Origin: Isoetes engelmannii
Lineage: Eukaryota; Streptophyta; Lycopodiopsida; Isoetales; Isoetaceae
Assembly (NCBI GenBank): GCA_011763485.2
Contig: JAANSK020177772.1
Coordinates: forward strand, 1 to 24,976
Direction of reading: 5' to 3'
Length of the DNA: 24,976 nt
Below are positions 1-9,876 of the stretch, piece after piece. The position numbers and the translations under genes were made by a program. The notes under the pieces were generated by a model. That model was given only the letters and a program-made list of their open reading frames with translations, was not told the DNA's origin and did not search any database. Numbering within the stretch: the stretch's first letter is position 1; each line of letters opens with the position of its first letter.

Positions 1-837
1 TAAGGATCATGTCCTTAAAAAAAAAACCTCAATTTATGTCCTTTTTTAAAAAAGAGAATCTTTGAGGAACATTCCTTTGCTCCCGTTTTGATAATTTGCT
101 TCTGTTTAATCCACAATAGTGCTGAAAGCGCTAATTTGCTCAAAGAAGTTTGCAAATCCAAATATCCCCACTTGCTTCCCTCTTTAGTATTTCCAATTCT
201 AGGGTTTTTGGCATGCTTCGCAGTAGAGTCTAGTTGCCAAAAGTCCAATCTATGAAATACATCCATTATTAACATTGATTTTTCGCTTAATTAGATTTCC
301 ACGAACATGTGGCTTTGAGTCTCCTCAAGATTTTAAAAAGCTTCAGAGCACATCAAATATTATAAAAAAACCCATAGTAATCTTCTTCACTTCCGCAACA
401 TGAAGGCGATTCATTCCAGATTTTTTTTGCAAAGGCAAACCTTAACCAAAAGATACAACAACAAGATTCGCACACTAGAATCATAAAGACTATTACCGAT
501 TATCTATTACACGAATTTCACTACCATGGAATTGACACTTAATCTCGAATACTCGTTATGATCAGCCATAGATCAACAATCTCCCTTGTGCACTATTGAG
601 AACACCTCTAAGACAATGCTTTAATTGACATAATTATGGCACATCTGAACAGCTTATTGCAGTTAATGGAAGTGATTGCTCACGTTATAGATTGCTCAGC
701 GCAAATGAAAGCCAGTTCAATGTCATGAGCAATTCCAAAGTTGGATTTGAAACAAACACAGAAAATAGCATGAATAGTGGGGATATACTTTGGGCATCTC
801 ATTTATAAACTTTGTAGCCATTTTGCCAAACTCTAGG
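1..837. other. AT-rich intergenic sequence, nothing recognised
   Basis: No coding segment here shows family motifs or exon-like structure. An 86-codon minus-strand open frame at 15-275 has no recognisable motif and lies in A/T-rich sequence, so I do not call it a gene. I see no RNA gene or clear repeat. Confidence 0.5.
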
Positions 838-1626
838 TTAGGTTAAATTTGTTATTTTAATGCCTTGATTGTTCACATTACAAGTTAAGTTAGTGTTCCG
901 TTAATTTAATTAATTAGCATTCCCTTGATTTTCTTAACCTAAACGTTGTTCAGGCCAAGTTATTTTAAGTTAGCAAATTTAACCCAATGTTAACACAAAA
1001 GTTAAAATGAATGGATAATTAAAGTGACCCATTTGCGTTAATTTTTATAACACATGTTTAAACCACTATAACTTAAAGATTCCAACTGCATTTGAGATGA
1101 TTTCAATGCTAATGGATAGGCCTCACTCTCATCTACTAGTTTGGTGAAGATGACGATTATATTTGATCAATCACAAAGTTATTACCATTTGAATCAAATA
1201 CCATGTTTTTTGAGGTATTTTTTCGAATATCTGCAAACTTGAGTATATTTGGAATTTTCCCGATAGATTATCTTAGCTCAAGCCATTCCCATTCAAAGTG
1301 TTACGGTTCTGGTTTTTGGGGTCCCATTCCGGTTTCGAGTAACCGTGGAAGGGAGTGCCAATAATATTAGGTTAACATTAACTGAACGGAGACATATGCA
1401 AATAGATTGGCCTTTAATATTAAGTTAACACTAACTTAAAGGAAGTATATATGAACCAACTTTTATTTGGCCTTTAAGTTAACAAAAAATAACTTAACTT
1501 TTTTTGGTGCGAAGACATTTTACTAGGTTCTATTAAGTTAAAGTCTTAACGGAAAGCTAACTTAACTATAGTGCGAACATAAAATGTCTTAAATCTTTAA
1601 CTAGACATTTAACAAAATTTAACTTA
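838..1626. mobile_element. MITE-like element with imperfect inverted-repeat ends
   Basis: The two ends are reverse complements in at least two blocks. The inner block at 870-904 matches the reverse complement of 1546-1580, sharing GTTAAGTTAG and TTCCGTTAA with a few mismatches. The outer block at 842-854 matches 1610-1623 (GTTAAATTT-GTTA). A gap of roughly 15-20 bases separates the blocks in one arm. The interior has no coding capacity but many TTAAGTTA/TAACTTAA words, including the 8-bp-arm inverted repeat TTAAGTTA-ACAC-TAACTTAA near 1420-1440. Non-autonomous inverted-repeat DNA transposons have this architecture. I could not fix the exact termini or a target-site duplication, so the superfamily is open. 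Two adjacent related elements would be an alternative reading. Confidence 0.5.
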
Positions 1627-1964
1627 AAGCCGGGTGTGAAGGTACCCTGAAATAGGTATTACCATACTGAAACTTTGATGTATACATTAATCTGACTGTA
1701 TTGGAAGAAAAAGGTAGTGTTGATCAATATCTTCTACGTAATCTTGTCCAATACTCAGATTTTTAAATAAGTCAAGCATAAGACTAAGCATCAAGTCAAT
1801 GAAACACTGTCCAAAATTTCTAGTACCCTTATGGCTCCATCGTTTGCCAGCTAAACCCCTACATCCTCCAGACCTAAGTTCACAATAGCTCTATACATGA
1901 ATATGTGAAGACGGCGCTAGAACCTCTCATAATTGATCACCATATAGTCACTACCCCTGGACCT

Positions 1965-2530
1965 GTAGAATGCGATCTACAGGTTGTATGAGGCGTGCTC
2001 CAGGCGCCTGACACCCTCGGGATAACTGGTAAGCAGCAGTATTGGAGTACGCCAAGGTTGCCCCCTCTCGCCTACACTGTTCGGCCTCTACATTGACCAG
2101 TTGGAGCAGTGGATGACCCAGCACGACAGGGTGGGCACCCCGCTGGTGCATCATGTTGTCCGGCAGTTGATCTACGCCGATGACGTTGACCTCCTGGCGC
2201 ACACTCCAGAAGATATGCAGCGCCACCTGGATGCACTAGCCACCTTTTGCCAGCACACCAGCATGCGAGTCAACCTCACAAAGACCAAGGTCCTGCTGAT
2301 CTCCTCCTCTCAGCACCCACGGACGCCCTCCTTCACATACCAAGGGGAAACTGTAGAGGTCGCTCCCACCTATAAGTACCTGGGAATTGAGTTCTCCACT
2401 ACCATGCACTGGGATAGCTACATCCGGTTGCGAGTTGCGGCCGGCTGGAAGGCCTTGCACGCCATGCACAATAGCAGTTACCAGGTAGAGCTGTACGCCT
2501 GGGACCACCAGTCACGCCTCTTCAGGGCTC
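1965..2530 (+). mobile_element. LINE (non-LTR retrotransposon) reverse-transcriptase fragment
   Basis: The frame around 2040-2100 reads GVRQGCPLSPTLFGLYID, the classic non-LTR RT motif B. YADDVDLLA follows at about 2172-2200, which is the catalytic motif C with both aspartates. Further on, MRVNLTKTKVL and YKYLGIEF are the usual downstream RT landmarks. Just upstream, AIYRLYEACSRRL in the same frame is interrupted by a stop before motif B. The fragment lacks the endonuclease, motif A and the 3' end, so it is a dead internal piece. It is clearly richer in G+C than its AT-rich surroundings, which suggests a different origin or a relatively late insertion. The similarity fades after about 2530 into local tandem duplications. 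Confidence 0.85.
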
Positions 2531-2546
2531 TGGATGAGACGAAAGA

Positions 2547-2608
2547 GCATATCCTATTCCAGAATTTAAATACGTCGGCATATCCTATTCTAGAATTTAA
2601 ATACGTCA
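2547..2608. repeat. 31-bp tandem duplication (two copies)
   Basis: Two adjacent 31-bp copies begin with GCATATCCTATT at 2547 and 2578 and differ at very few positions. They lie at the 3' edge of the LINE fragment. Confidence 0.85.
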
Positions 2609-2662
2609 ATCAAGTTTTGGTGAAAAAAAGAGAGCAACTATACAAATTCGAGAAAAAAAATC

Positions 2663-2702
2663 GTTTATTCTCTCACAATTTTGTTTATTCTCTCACAATT
2701 TT
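2663..2702. repeat. 20-bp perfect tandem duplication
   Basis: GTTTATTCTCTCACAATTTT occurs twice back to back, at 2663-2682 and 2683-2702. Confidence 0.9.
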
Positions 2703-2749
2703 GACTGAGAATTTTTCCACCTCCAAGAGTTGTGCAACCCTTTAACAGT

Positions 2750-3402
2750 GGCCCAATTAGTAATCTGTATGATCTGTTGGAGTGTTTTTGGTAGCTTGAT
2801 AGTTTTGGATTGCAAAATAACAAAGTTTTAACTATGCAGAGCAAAGAGAAGCCAATGCAAAGTCGTAGGGATTCAAATGGAAGATGCCCGGCGACAAATC
2901 ATTGTGTGGCTGCAAATCTATTCACGAAGCCGAAAACCAAGCATTGACAATTCAAAAAGCCGAAAACTAAGCTTTAGAGTATCACTAGAGTAGACTTGTG
3001 TACCCCTATAACGTTGATGTATGATTATATATGTTTTGAAAAGAACAAGTTAAGAATACTAACCTCTAGCCTACCTCAAAGTTATTTCAAGTGATGGTTC
3101 TAGAAGCCTAAATAAAGAGTTGTATCAAAAGCAAATTACACTGCTGAAGCAAATAAACAAACTAAAGAGAACCTAGTAACGAGGAGAATAGTTACTCTAA
3201 TGAATGCTAAAAGCTAAAGATATTGAATGAAAAAACTTCATCCAGCAAGAACAAGAACAAAATGAGAAAGAAGATTGAACGTGAATGCCTTTGTGTAAGA
3301 ACTGAACGTGTTTTCCTAGAGCTGTCACGCTCTCGGGCCAGGGCTCCTCCTTCGTATACACGTCTAGATTTAGCATTGATGTAGCATTTAACACCATAAG
3401 AT
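2750..3402. other. Intergenic region downstream of the glycosyltransferase
   Basis: I see no gene here. A short direct repeat AAGCCGAAAAC(C/T)AAGC occurs at 2927 and 2957, 30 bp apart. The region just below 3403 should hold the 3' UTR of the minus-strand glycosyltransferase, but no convincing AATAAA on that strand lies close by. Confidence 0.5.
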
Positions 3403-4863
3403 TCAAAGCTGTGTTTTAGACGGAAGAGAAAGATAAGATAAGAAGGACGTGATGCCAGAGTCAGAGCCAGAGCGGGACAAAATGGCCTCTTTTCGAAGGG
3501 CAGCAGCCCTTTGTCTCATCCCACTCGTTTCTTCCATCACTATCCTCGCGCATCTTTCCACCTCTTCTGCACCCACAAATCCCTCCGCCGTAGCTTCTAC
3601 TTCGATTCCAATCTTAAGCTCATCCACCAAATACCTGCATACAAATGGCTGATCTCCCAAAAACGGCCAGCATACCATTGGAATCCCAGCTATGGTCATG
3701 CACTCCATTACCGAATTCCAGCCACAATGCGTCACAAATCCTCCTATTGCAGAATGCCTCAGAATAAGCTGCTGGGGAGCCCAGTCAGAAACAATAAGGC
3801 CTTGCCTTTGGATTCTACCTTGGAATCCTTGTGGAAGCGAGGCTATGGAGCATTCTGAAATAACCCATATAAAGGGGTGTTTGCTGGCTTCTAACCCCTC
3901 TGCAATTGCAACAATTTGGGCATCCTTCAGTGTCTCAAAGCTTCCAAAACACACATAAAGGATTGTACGCTCTGCTTTTCCTTCCAACCATTCTAAACAG
4001 CGGATATTATCCTTTATTTTGCTGCCCTTAAACACAGCAGCTCCCGAGATCCTTTCTAGTGATGTCTCACGATCCAAAAACAAAGGATGAACTAGAGGTC
4101 CCACAGGAAAAATTTGTACACCCTTTGCTTCTGGCATATGCGCTAAAGCTTCTAAAACCTTTCTATCTAGCGCTTTGAAAGTGTTAAACAAAATTCCATC
4201 TGACTCTAACATACCAAAATTACCGAATTCCCAGCTGTTGGAAAATGGGTGGTCCTTATCTTTCATAAAACGTGGTACCTGAGTCCAAGGAATAATAGGC
4301 AAATCCTTCTCAATCTCTAAACCTGTGTGATACGTTGGATCAATAACTTTCAAGATCAAGCTTCTTGCTCTGAGTAGTGCAGCTAGGTACAGCGGAGGAC
4401 AGGGAAAGAGAAAGAAGTGTTTCAGATTCATCTTCTTTGCTGGAGATATAGACCAACCAATAAGCATGTCAGCAATTATGGCAATTGGTGGTGTTTGCAT
4501 AACCTGTATCAGCTCTTCTATAGCCAACTCCTCCTCTGGAAATTCTTTTCTCGGAGTAACCCCCTCCAATTCAAATTTTCTTACCCCCTCCATTTGTAGT
4601 TTAAATCCATCCTTAAATTGTTCAGTACCTCGTATTCCCTGTAACTGAGCAAACGCTATGTCTAGCCCTTCTGCCGGATCACTATCTTTGTCAGAAACTA
4701 TTGACAAATATGTTGATGGGCTTGAACAAACTATGGTGATTGACATCCCCAACCTGGCCAAATCCTTTGCAAGGTTCACCATCGCAGTTACATGACCACG
4801 TCCGGCTGCTACACAACATACTATATGACCAGATTTTCTAACGCTCCTGCAATCTAATGCCAT
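3403..4863 (-). CDS. Family-1 UDP-glycosyltransferase (UGT), single exon
   Basis: This is a 486-aa plant UGT that should transfer a sugar from a UDP-sugar to a small acceptor in the cytosol. The N-terminal acceptor domain carries GRGHV with the catalytic histidine at residue 24, and IIADML with the supporting aspartate at residue 132. The C-terminal donor domain has the PSPG box from W361 to Q405, including HCGWNS (379-384) and the closing DQ (404-405). Q at the last position usually favours UDP-glucose; that preference is family knowledge. The box is 45 residues rather than the usual 44, with one extra residue near CMTIAG. The length is normal for the family and the frame is unbroken. The start ATG at 4863 sits just before the typical SGHIVCC beta-strand. 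There is no signal peptide. The acceptor cannot be read from sequence; phenylpropanoids, flavonoids and hormones are all possible. Confidence 0.95.
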   Translation of the reverse strand: MALDCRSVRKSGHIVCCVAAGRGHVTAMVNLAKDLARLGMSITIVCSSPSTYLSIVSDKDSDPAEGLDIAFAQLQGIRGTEQFKDGFKLQMEGVRKFELEGVTPRKEFPEEELAIEELIQVMQTPPIAIIADMLIGWSISPAKKMNLKHFFLFPCPPLYLAALLRARSLILKVIDPTYHTGLEIEKDLPIIPWTQVPRFMKDKDHPFSNSWEFGNFGMLESDGILFNTFKALDRKVLEALAHMPEAKGVQIFPVGPLVHPLFLDRETSLERISGAAVFKGSKIKDNIRCLEWLEGKAERTILYVCFGSFETLKDAQIVAIAEGLEASKHPFIWVISECSIASLPQGFQGRIQRQGLIVSDWAPQQLILRHSAIGGFVTHCGWNSVMECMTIAGIPMVCWPFLGDQPFVCRYLVDELKIGIEVEATAEGFVGAEEVERCARIVMEETSGMRQRAAALRKEAILSRSGSDSGITSFLSYLSLPSKTQL

Positions 4864-5507
4864 ATCCTACTCTGTGAGTGATCTGCGCACAAATGCTGAG
4901 TAGAGTTAGAGAAGAGCTTTGTAAGGTCCTGCACGCACCACCCCAAAAATTTAACTGGTGTCTGCAACTCAGAGTGGCCCCACCAGATTTTTAGCATATA
5001 CCCCAATAACAGCAGGATAACAAGCCAATTTACTTCATTTGTCTGTACATATACTAATTTGTACAAGATTTCTCTATCCCAGATAACAAAAAGCTGAGAC
5101 TTTCAATCCCTGACATTAAAAAAAACTTTCTATGAGTATGCTCAATTACAGGATTCAATAAATTATGTCCCTGAAAACCATGAATAACCAGCCCCCAAAT
5201 AATCATTTCCTCATTGAGGGGCTTAGATTTATTTATAAAAAACATATAAGACAAAAATAGATAGAATGGTAATGGTAAGAATGGTAATGGTAAGATATAC
5301 ACCTGCCTCCAATTTCTTCCTTAAACTACAACATAATGTCACTGTGAAGCTGCTATAAGACAAAAATAGATAGAATGGTAATGGTAAGATATACACCTGC
5401 CTCCAATTTCTTTCTTAAGACTACAATATAATGCCCCTGCAAGCTGCTAAACTTTCTGTTTAACTCCAAAAATCCGTATCATACATTTTATAGTGATCCC
5501 ATGCCTC
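4864..5507. other. Intergenic region between UGT start and aminotransferase stop
   Basis: This 644-bp spacer should contain the UGT promoter and the aminotransferase 3' UTR. On the minus strand an AATAAA-type signal (TTTATT on the plus strand) lies near 5228-5233, about 275 bp after the aminotransferase stop, and could be its poly(A) signal. No other coding sequence is evident. Confidence 0.45.
5245..5447. repeat. Tandem repeat of about 95-109 bp, two copies
   Basis: Copy 1 (about 5245-5353) and copy 2 (about 5354-5447) share TATAAGACAAAAATAGATAG, then AATGGTAATGGTAAG, ATATACACCTGCCTCC and a similar tail ending AAGCTGCTA. Copy 1 carries an additional internal AATGGTAATGGTAAG duplication. The array lies between the UGT promoter side and the aminotransferase 3' end. 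Confidence 0.85.
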
Positions 5508-7754
5508 TCAGATAATCGTAGACCATTCACTTTCAGTGTGTCCATAGTGTATATTCATCATTGATCTTGTAAGGTAGCCACATAAATTGAAAGGTATAGT
5601 AACATCCTTATCTAAGGTTGTATCTCCAGGCAACTTCGCAATCCATTGCTCTGCATCTTTGGAGTTGAATTGAACTTTTATGGTACTTCCGTCATCTTTC
5701 AAGAGTTCCATAACTGGTTGAATTATGCATGCAGTTCCCGTTCCAAATACCTCTAATAGTCGCCCACTATTTGCAGCAGCTTCAACCTAAAAATAAAGAT
5801 GTAAAGCTAAAGTTGAGCACAAACGAATGTTCTACATATCCTGACTTTATCCTGATTGCTTAAGGCATAAAAGAAAAAAAAAAACCTTTTACTTCCTGAT
5901 TTTTAAGGTACAAAAAAGGATCCATTTTATGGCTCAAATTTTGTCAATGTTCAAAACAAAAATAGGGAAACAGAAACAAAAAAGTCAGAGCAAAACCAAT
6001 CACCTCAGCAAGACGCAATGGCCGTTCCGAAACCTTAATATTCCCCAACAAATTTGCAAGCATTAACACTGTATCTCTAGTAACTCCAGGAAGAATAAGC
6101 CCATCTAAAGGGGGAGTTACCAATTCCATTTCGCTAGAGGAATCAGTTTTAAAAAGAAAAAACATGTTCATTGCTCCTGATTCACAAATGCGGCCTCCGT
6201 CTATTCCATCATCAAGTACATAAAGAACTTGTGAGCAACCACGCTTGGCTGCCTCTAGTTGAGGAATTATAGTAGGAGCATAATTACCACCAGCCTTTTT
6301 ATCACCAATTCCTCCTGGAAAGGCCCTAACATTCTTTGTGTCAACAAATAACCTTATTGGTTTCAGACCAGTGGGAAAGTAAGGACCAACAGGAGACAAA
6401 ATAACATAGAGCATTGCTTCTTTTGGAGGTCCCACACCAAGAAATGGATGGGTTGCAATGACTGTTGGACGGATATAAATGGAAAACCCTTCCTTCTGAG
6501 GTATCCATTCATGCTCAACATGAAGTAGCTCCTTAATGCAGTCCAATAGAGCATCCTACAAAAGATAGATTCTTAGACTTCAAAATATACAAAAGCCGCT
6601 TATTGGCAGCTGATATGAGAGACAGTATACCCTCCTACATATGCAATGTACACAACTATGTTATGTTTATGCCCTCTTAAACTTTTATAGGGAAAATTTT
6701 ATAGTGAAATGTGTGTGTGACAATATAGAAAAAAGTATATGTTTTAACCACATGGGAAAGAGTGCATCACTTTTTCAAAATAAATGTATAAGAAGGAAAC
6801 AGACCTTATCAAACTGTGGTAGAGCTAGGCGTTTAACTGAGCGTAGCAAGCGGTCCATATGCATATCTGGTCGGAAAAGCCGAATGCAACCATCCTTTCC
6901 TTTGTATGCTTTCATGCCTTCAAAGCACTCGATCCCATAATGCAACACCTGTGAACATCAATTTATGACTGATAAATCTAAAAAACAAATGGCAAAAAGT
7001 AAAATTGCAGAGTAAAATTGTTTTCTGCACCAATATAACCTTATGCTAACATGATGGGATGTGCACAGGCACTGTAAAGGCATCAGAGACATTGTTGAAG
7101 GCAAAGGAGTAAATTCTAATTATTGTATCCAAAGGAAAAAAAAGCTTCTTTCATGTGCAAGTTCAGTATAGCTAGAAACACAAAAACATGCAAGTCCTTT
7201 GTCCTAACCTGAGCACATGGATGGATTTGCAATGCACCAAGGGGATTAATAGCAGGGGCATCCCACCCAATTCCTTCTTTCCAAACAATTTGAAGCATAT
7301 GATCGGTATAATGGGCCCCAAAGCGAAGAACCTCAGCATCGATCTTTGGTTTAATCTGTTATGCAAAAACAACATCCCAAAAAATTCATATGATTGACAA
7401 AATACAAAAAATAAAAAATCAGATACAACTTGTGGATGTTAGATTAGTAACCTGTAGATTTTTAGATCTGTTGATCTGGAGATCTTTAGATTCTATGTCA
7501 GGTGCTTCATAGCAAGTGTCCAAAGTCTTGGCAGCTTGTTGCTGAATTATCCCTGAAGGCACAAATGCAGTGCTATAGCTTGTTCCTATTATAGGAAAAT
7601 AATTGATTAGTGAAGCTGCACCCGTCGATGCATGTAACCCCTTATTTCCTTCGGCAAGAAAAACGACATCCTGCCACTGTGGTTTTGTTTTTGGGTGAAT
7701 TGTACTACCAATGAACTTTCGCCTTAATGATCTGCTTGTCAACCGGAAAGACAT
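5508..7754 (-). CDS. Branched-chain amino-acid aminotransferase, animal/fungal-like type, 5 exons
   Basis: This is a PLP fold-type IV enzyme that interconverts Val/Leu/Ile and their 2-oxo acids. The exons on the minus strand are 7754-7452, 7355-7209, 6948-6805, 6555-6004 and 5786-5508. All boundaries are GT-AG and phase 0, giving about 474 aa. The N-terminus ([16 protein letters not shown]) is Arg/Ser-rich and lacks acids, as expected of an organelle transit peptide. Core landmarks are [44 protein letters not shown], and [15 protein letters not shown] with the PLP lysine at about K285. [20 protein letters not shown] and [12 protein letters not shown] follow. These match opisthokont mitochondrial BCATs better than the angiosperm pattern (LNYGQGLFEGLKAY, GGTGGVK). 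The human CXXC redox pair is absent; the second Cys position is Gln (about residue 405). A GTG upstream of the ATG at 7754 is not used. A 5' UTR intron (donor about 7938, acceptor about 7782) is likely. Confidence 0.92.
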
Positions 7755-8096
7755 AATCTTGTGTGAGGCAAACAATCCCACAACTGCATAAATCTAGTAA
7801 AAATTTAAAGAACACAAATTAAAACTGATGAGAAACACAGCATGATAAATAAAAGGGAAACCAAATAAAGGCAATTTTTTGCCCCTCAGAAAAAAAAAAC
7901 AAAAAAAAACAGAAACCAAGATGTTAATCTGTACCTATAAGCAAGCGAGCAGAGAGCAGGAAGCTGAATGAGGATTAAGAGTATCTCACGAGCAACTGGT
8001 GGAAGCTTTGTGCTCTTCCACGTTTGTACTAAAAACACGAAATGGGTCGGTGCATCCCACTTCCATATGGGTGGCCTGTGTTTTATTATCCCCCAA

Positions 8097-8102
8097 TATA
8101 TA
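8097..8102 (-). promoter_or_regulatory. Candidate TATA box of the aminotransferase gene
   Basis: On the minus strand the context is CTTATATATTGGG, about 345 bp upstream of the ATG at 7754. A start about 30 bp downstream would give a non-coding first exon that ends at the donor-like TATAG|GTACAG near 7938. Confidence 0.4.
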
Positions 8103-8162
8103 AGGAATTTGCCTTTTGGCATGGAATGAAGACCTTTTGGCATGTGCGCGCCATGATAAATG

Positions 8163-8168
8163 CACGTG
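8163..8168. promoter_or_regulatory. G-box (CACGTG) upstream of the aminotransferase gene
   Basis: A palindromic CACGTG lies about 65 bp upstream of the candidate TATA box. In plants this word is bound by bZIP and bHLH factors; function here is inference. Confidence 0.4.
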
Positions 8169-8190
8169 ATAGTTCAAGAGTCCAACAATT

Positions 8191-8302
8191 CGTCCATGTA
8201 CTTAATTAGACTATTCAAAAGTACGAATCAGATGACAGCTCAGTAGGTCCATGAATTTAATTATACTATTTAAAAGTATGAATGAGATAACATTTCAGTC
8301 GT
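8191..8302. repeat. 56-bp tandem duplication
   Basis: Two adjacent, diverged copies (8191-8246 and 8247-8302) share GTCCATG, TTAATTA, ACTATT, AAAAGTA and a CAGTNG end. They are upstream of the aminotransferase promoter. Confidence 0.7.
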
Positions 8303-8458
8303 AGATAGATACGTGAATGAGGTGTCCTTGAATAGATAGATAGATAAGCTTGTCAACCTCTATAGGGCAACTAAAAGCCATCATCTACTTGAACTAGAAT
8401 GTTTCTTCTTTATCATCGTGATCAACATAGGGATAATTGATACAAGAAATTTATCGCA

Positions 8459-8498
8459 GCGACAATGACTCACTTGGAGCGGCAATGACTCACTTGCT
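8459..8498. repeat. 20-bp tandem repeat, each unit with a TGACTCA site
   Basis: GCGACAATGACTCACTTGGA is followed directly by GCGGCAATGACTCACTTGCT. Each unit carries TGACTCA (8466-8472 and 8486-8492), the GCN4/AP-1-type bZIP word. Proximity to the aminotransferase promoter is suggestive only. Confidence 0.6.
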
Positions 8499-8728
8499 AG
8501 TTTGAATTTGTAGCTTGTGCTTTCATGATATCTTGGTAGCAAGTTATAGTGAAGATTCTTTAAGATTCCTTTAATATTCTTTGAGAATGCACTAAAGGTC
8601 CTTAATTCCCCAGGATTCCATCAAAGTTTCCCAATATTCTCAAAGATTGTCATTGATTCTCTTAAGATTCTCTAGGTCCTTTCCGATTCTCCAAGAACCC
8701 ATTGGATTCCATCAATATTTTCTTAGAT

Positions 8729-8957
8729 TCTTTGGTCTAGTGGTAACGCACTAGTTCCGTAGCAATGTGATCTCGAGTTCGAGACCGTCCAGAATTACAC
8801 TCGATATTGTTGGGGTTCAAATCCCAACAGACGCAATGTAAGGTGGTTGGAGGTAGGGCCCAACCGAGCAATGTAGTGTGGTGTGTGATCACATGTCCAG
8901 TTGGATGATGCCTAGTGGCGTGACGTTAAAACTATCTATCTATCCATCTAAAATTCC
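8729..8957 (+). mobile_element. Candidate tRNA-derived SINE
   Basis: The head resembles a tRNA-type RNA polymerase III promoter. TGGTCTAGTGGTAACGC (about 8733-8749) looks like an A box, and GAGTTCGAGACC about 35 bases later fits a B box. A second B-box-like GGGTTCAAATCCC follows near 8814-8826. The body ends in a short tetranucleotide tail ACTATCTATCTATCC (about 8930-8945). A 7-bp CTTAGAT flanks it at 8722-8728 and 8958-8964 and could be a target-site duplication. No tRNA cloverleaf folds cleanly, so this is not a working tRNA gene. Confidence 0.55.
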
Positions 8958-8997
8958 CTTAGATAACCTCGTCATGAACCTCCAGGCAAGATATCAA

Positions 8998-9068
8998 AGA
9001 ACTAACATAGACTCGAAAAGGTCAAGGAACTAAGAACTAACATAGACTCGAAAAGGTCAAAGGAACTA
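8998..9068. repeat. 35-36-bp tandem duplication
   Basis: Two adjacent near-identical copies (8998-9032 and 9033-9068) of AGAACTAACATAGACTCG followed by AAAAGGTCAA(A)GGAACTA. Confidence 0.85.
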
Positions 9069-9876
9069 TATTGATACATGATATGTACAATGCCACGATA
9101 GGTGCAAGACTATAAGGAGACTTGGTCAAGAGAGTGTTTGGGGCCTTGGTGTGATAAGCCAGAACCATGTCATGGCGTTGTTGCAGGGTTTCAGGCGTGG
9201 ACAGTCCCAGTGCCAGAGTAGCGTTGATGAAAAATTCGGACTGCACCATTTCTTCCAGAGCTTAATATGTTGCTGCGGGGGTGAATTGACATTCGACAAG
9301 AAGAAGAAATTCTAGACCGAAGATACTCACATTGGCATTTGAATTGCAACGTAAGATAGCGCATTTTCTAGTTGAGGAAGACGTTTGTCCTGCTGAAGAG
9401 CTTGAGGAAAGCTGAGATCGAGGAAGCAGCTACTGAAAAGCTTCAATGCTCAAACGAGGCCGAAAAGAATCTGGAACTGTTGCAATGCACGCTTAGGAGA
9501 CTGGAATCCAAAAAAGAAACTTCTAGGGTTCTAGTCCCTTTTAGCCCCACGATTCTAGGGCTAGGGTTCCGGGCCCAATGGCTGGTGGCCATGTGGCAGT
9601 AGGTCCTATAATTTACGTATAATCTAGATATGTGCATATAGTGGTTCTAATGGTTGTACCCCATGGTATAATCTTGACTAGGTCGGGTACATGGTAATAT
9701 AATCGACATGTATTAGTGATGCGGTAGTATAATATACATATTCATACCGTATATTACTCCTAAAATGTCACATTCTCCCCATCTTGAATTGATGTTGTCC
9801 GCAGCATCATGAGTCTCCCCACCTTGGAAACCTGCATGATCCCTGTCGGAATAACTACACATGCATTTCAGGCATA
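9069..9876. other. Unassigned spacer before the split LINE
   Basis: A plus-strand frame at about 9372-9602 encodes a short charged, possibly coiled-coil stretch (for example AEIEEAATEKLQCSNEAEKN), but it has no recognised family and is too short to call a gene. The rest is AT-rich, with no motif I can name. Confidence 0.35.

Noticed and set aside
3449-4648. Several plus-strand open frames of 60-115 codons
   Set aside because: They are antisense shadows of the intact minus-strand glycosyltransferase and have no motifs of their own.
5054-5302. 82-codon minus-strand frame between the two genes
   Set aside because: It overlaps the tandem repeat and UTR sequence and has no motif.
8731-8830. A tRNA gene
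   Set aside because: A- and B-box-like motifs are present, but no acceptor stem or anticodon arm pairs properly; a tRNA-derived SINE fits better.
9372-9602. 76-codon charged open frame as a small gene
   Set aside because: It has no family match by eye, no exon context and a low-complexity helical composition.
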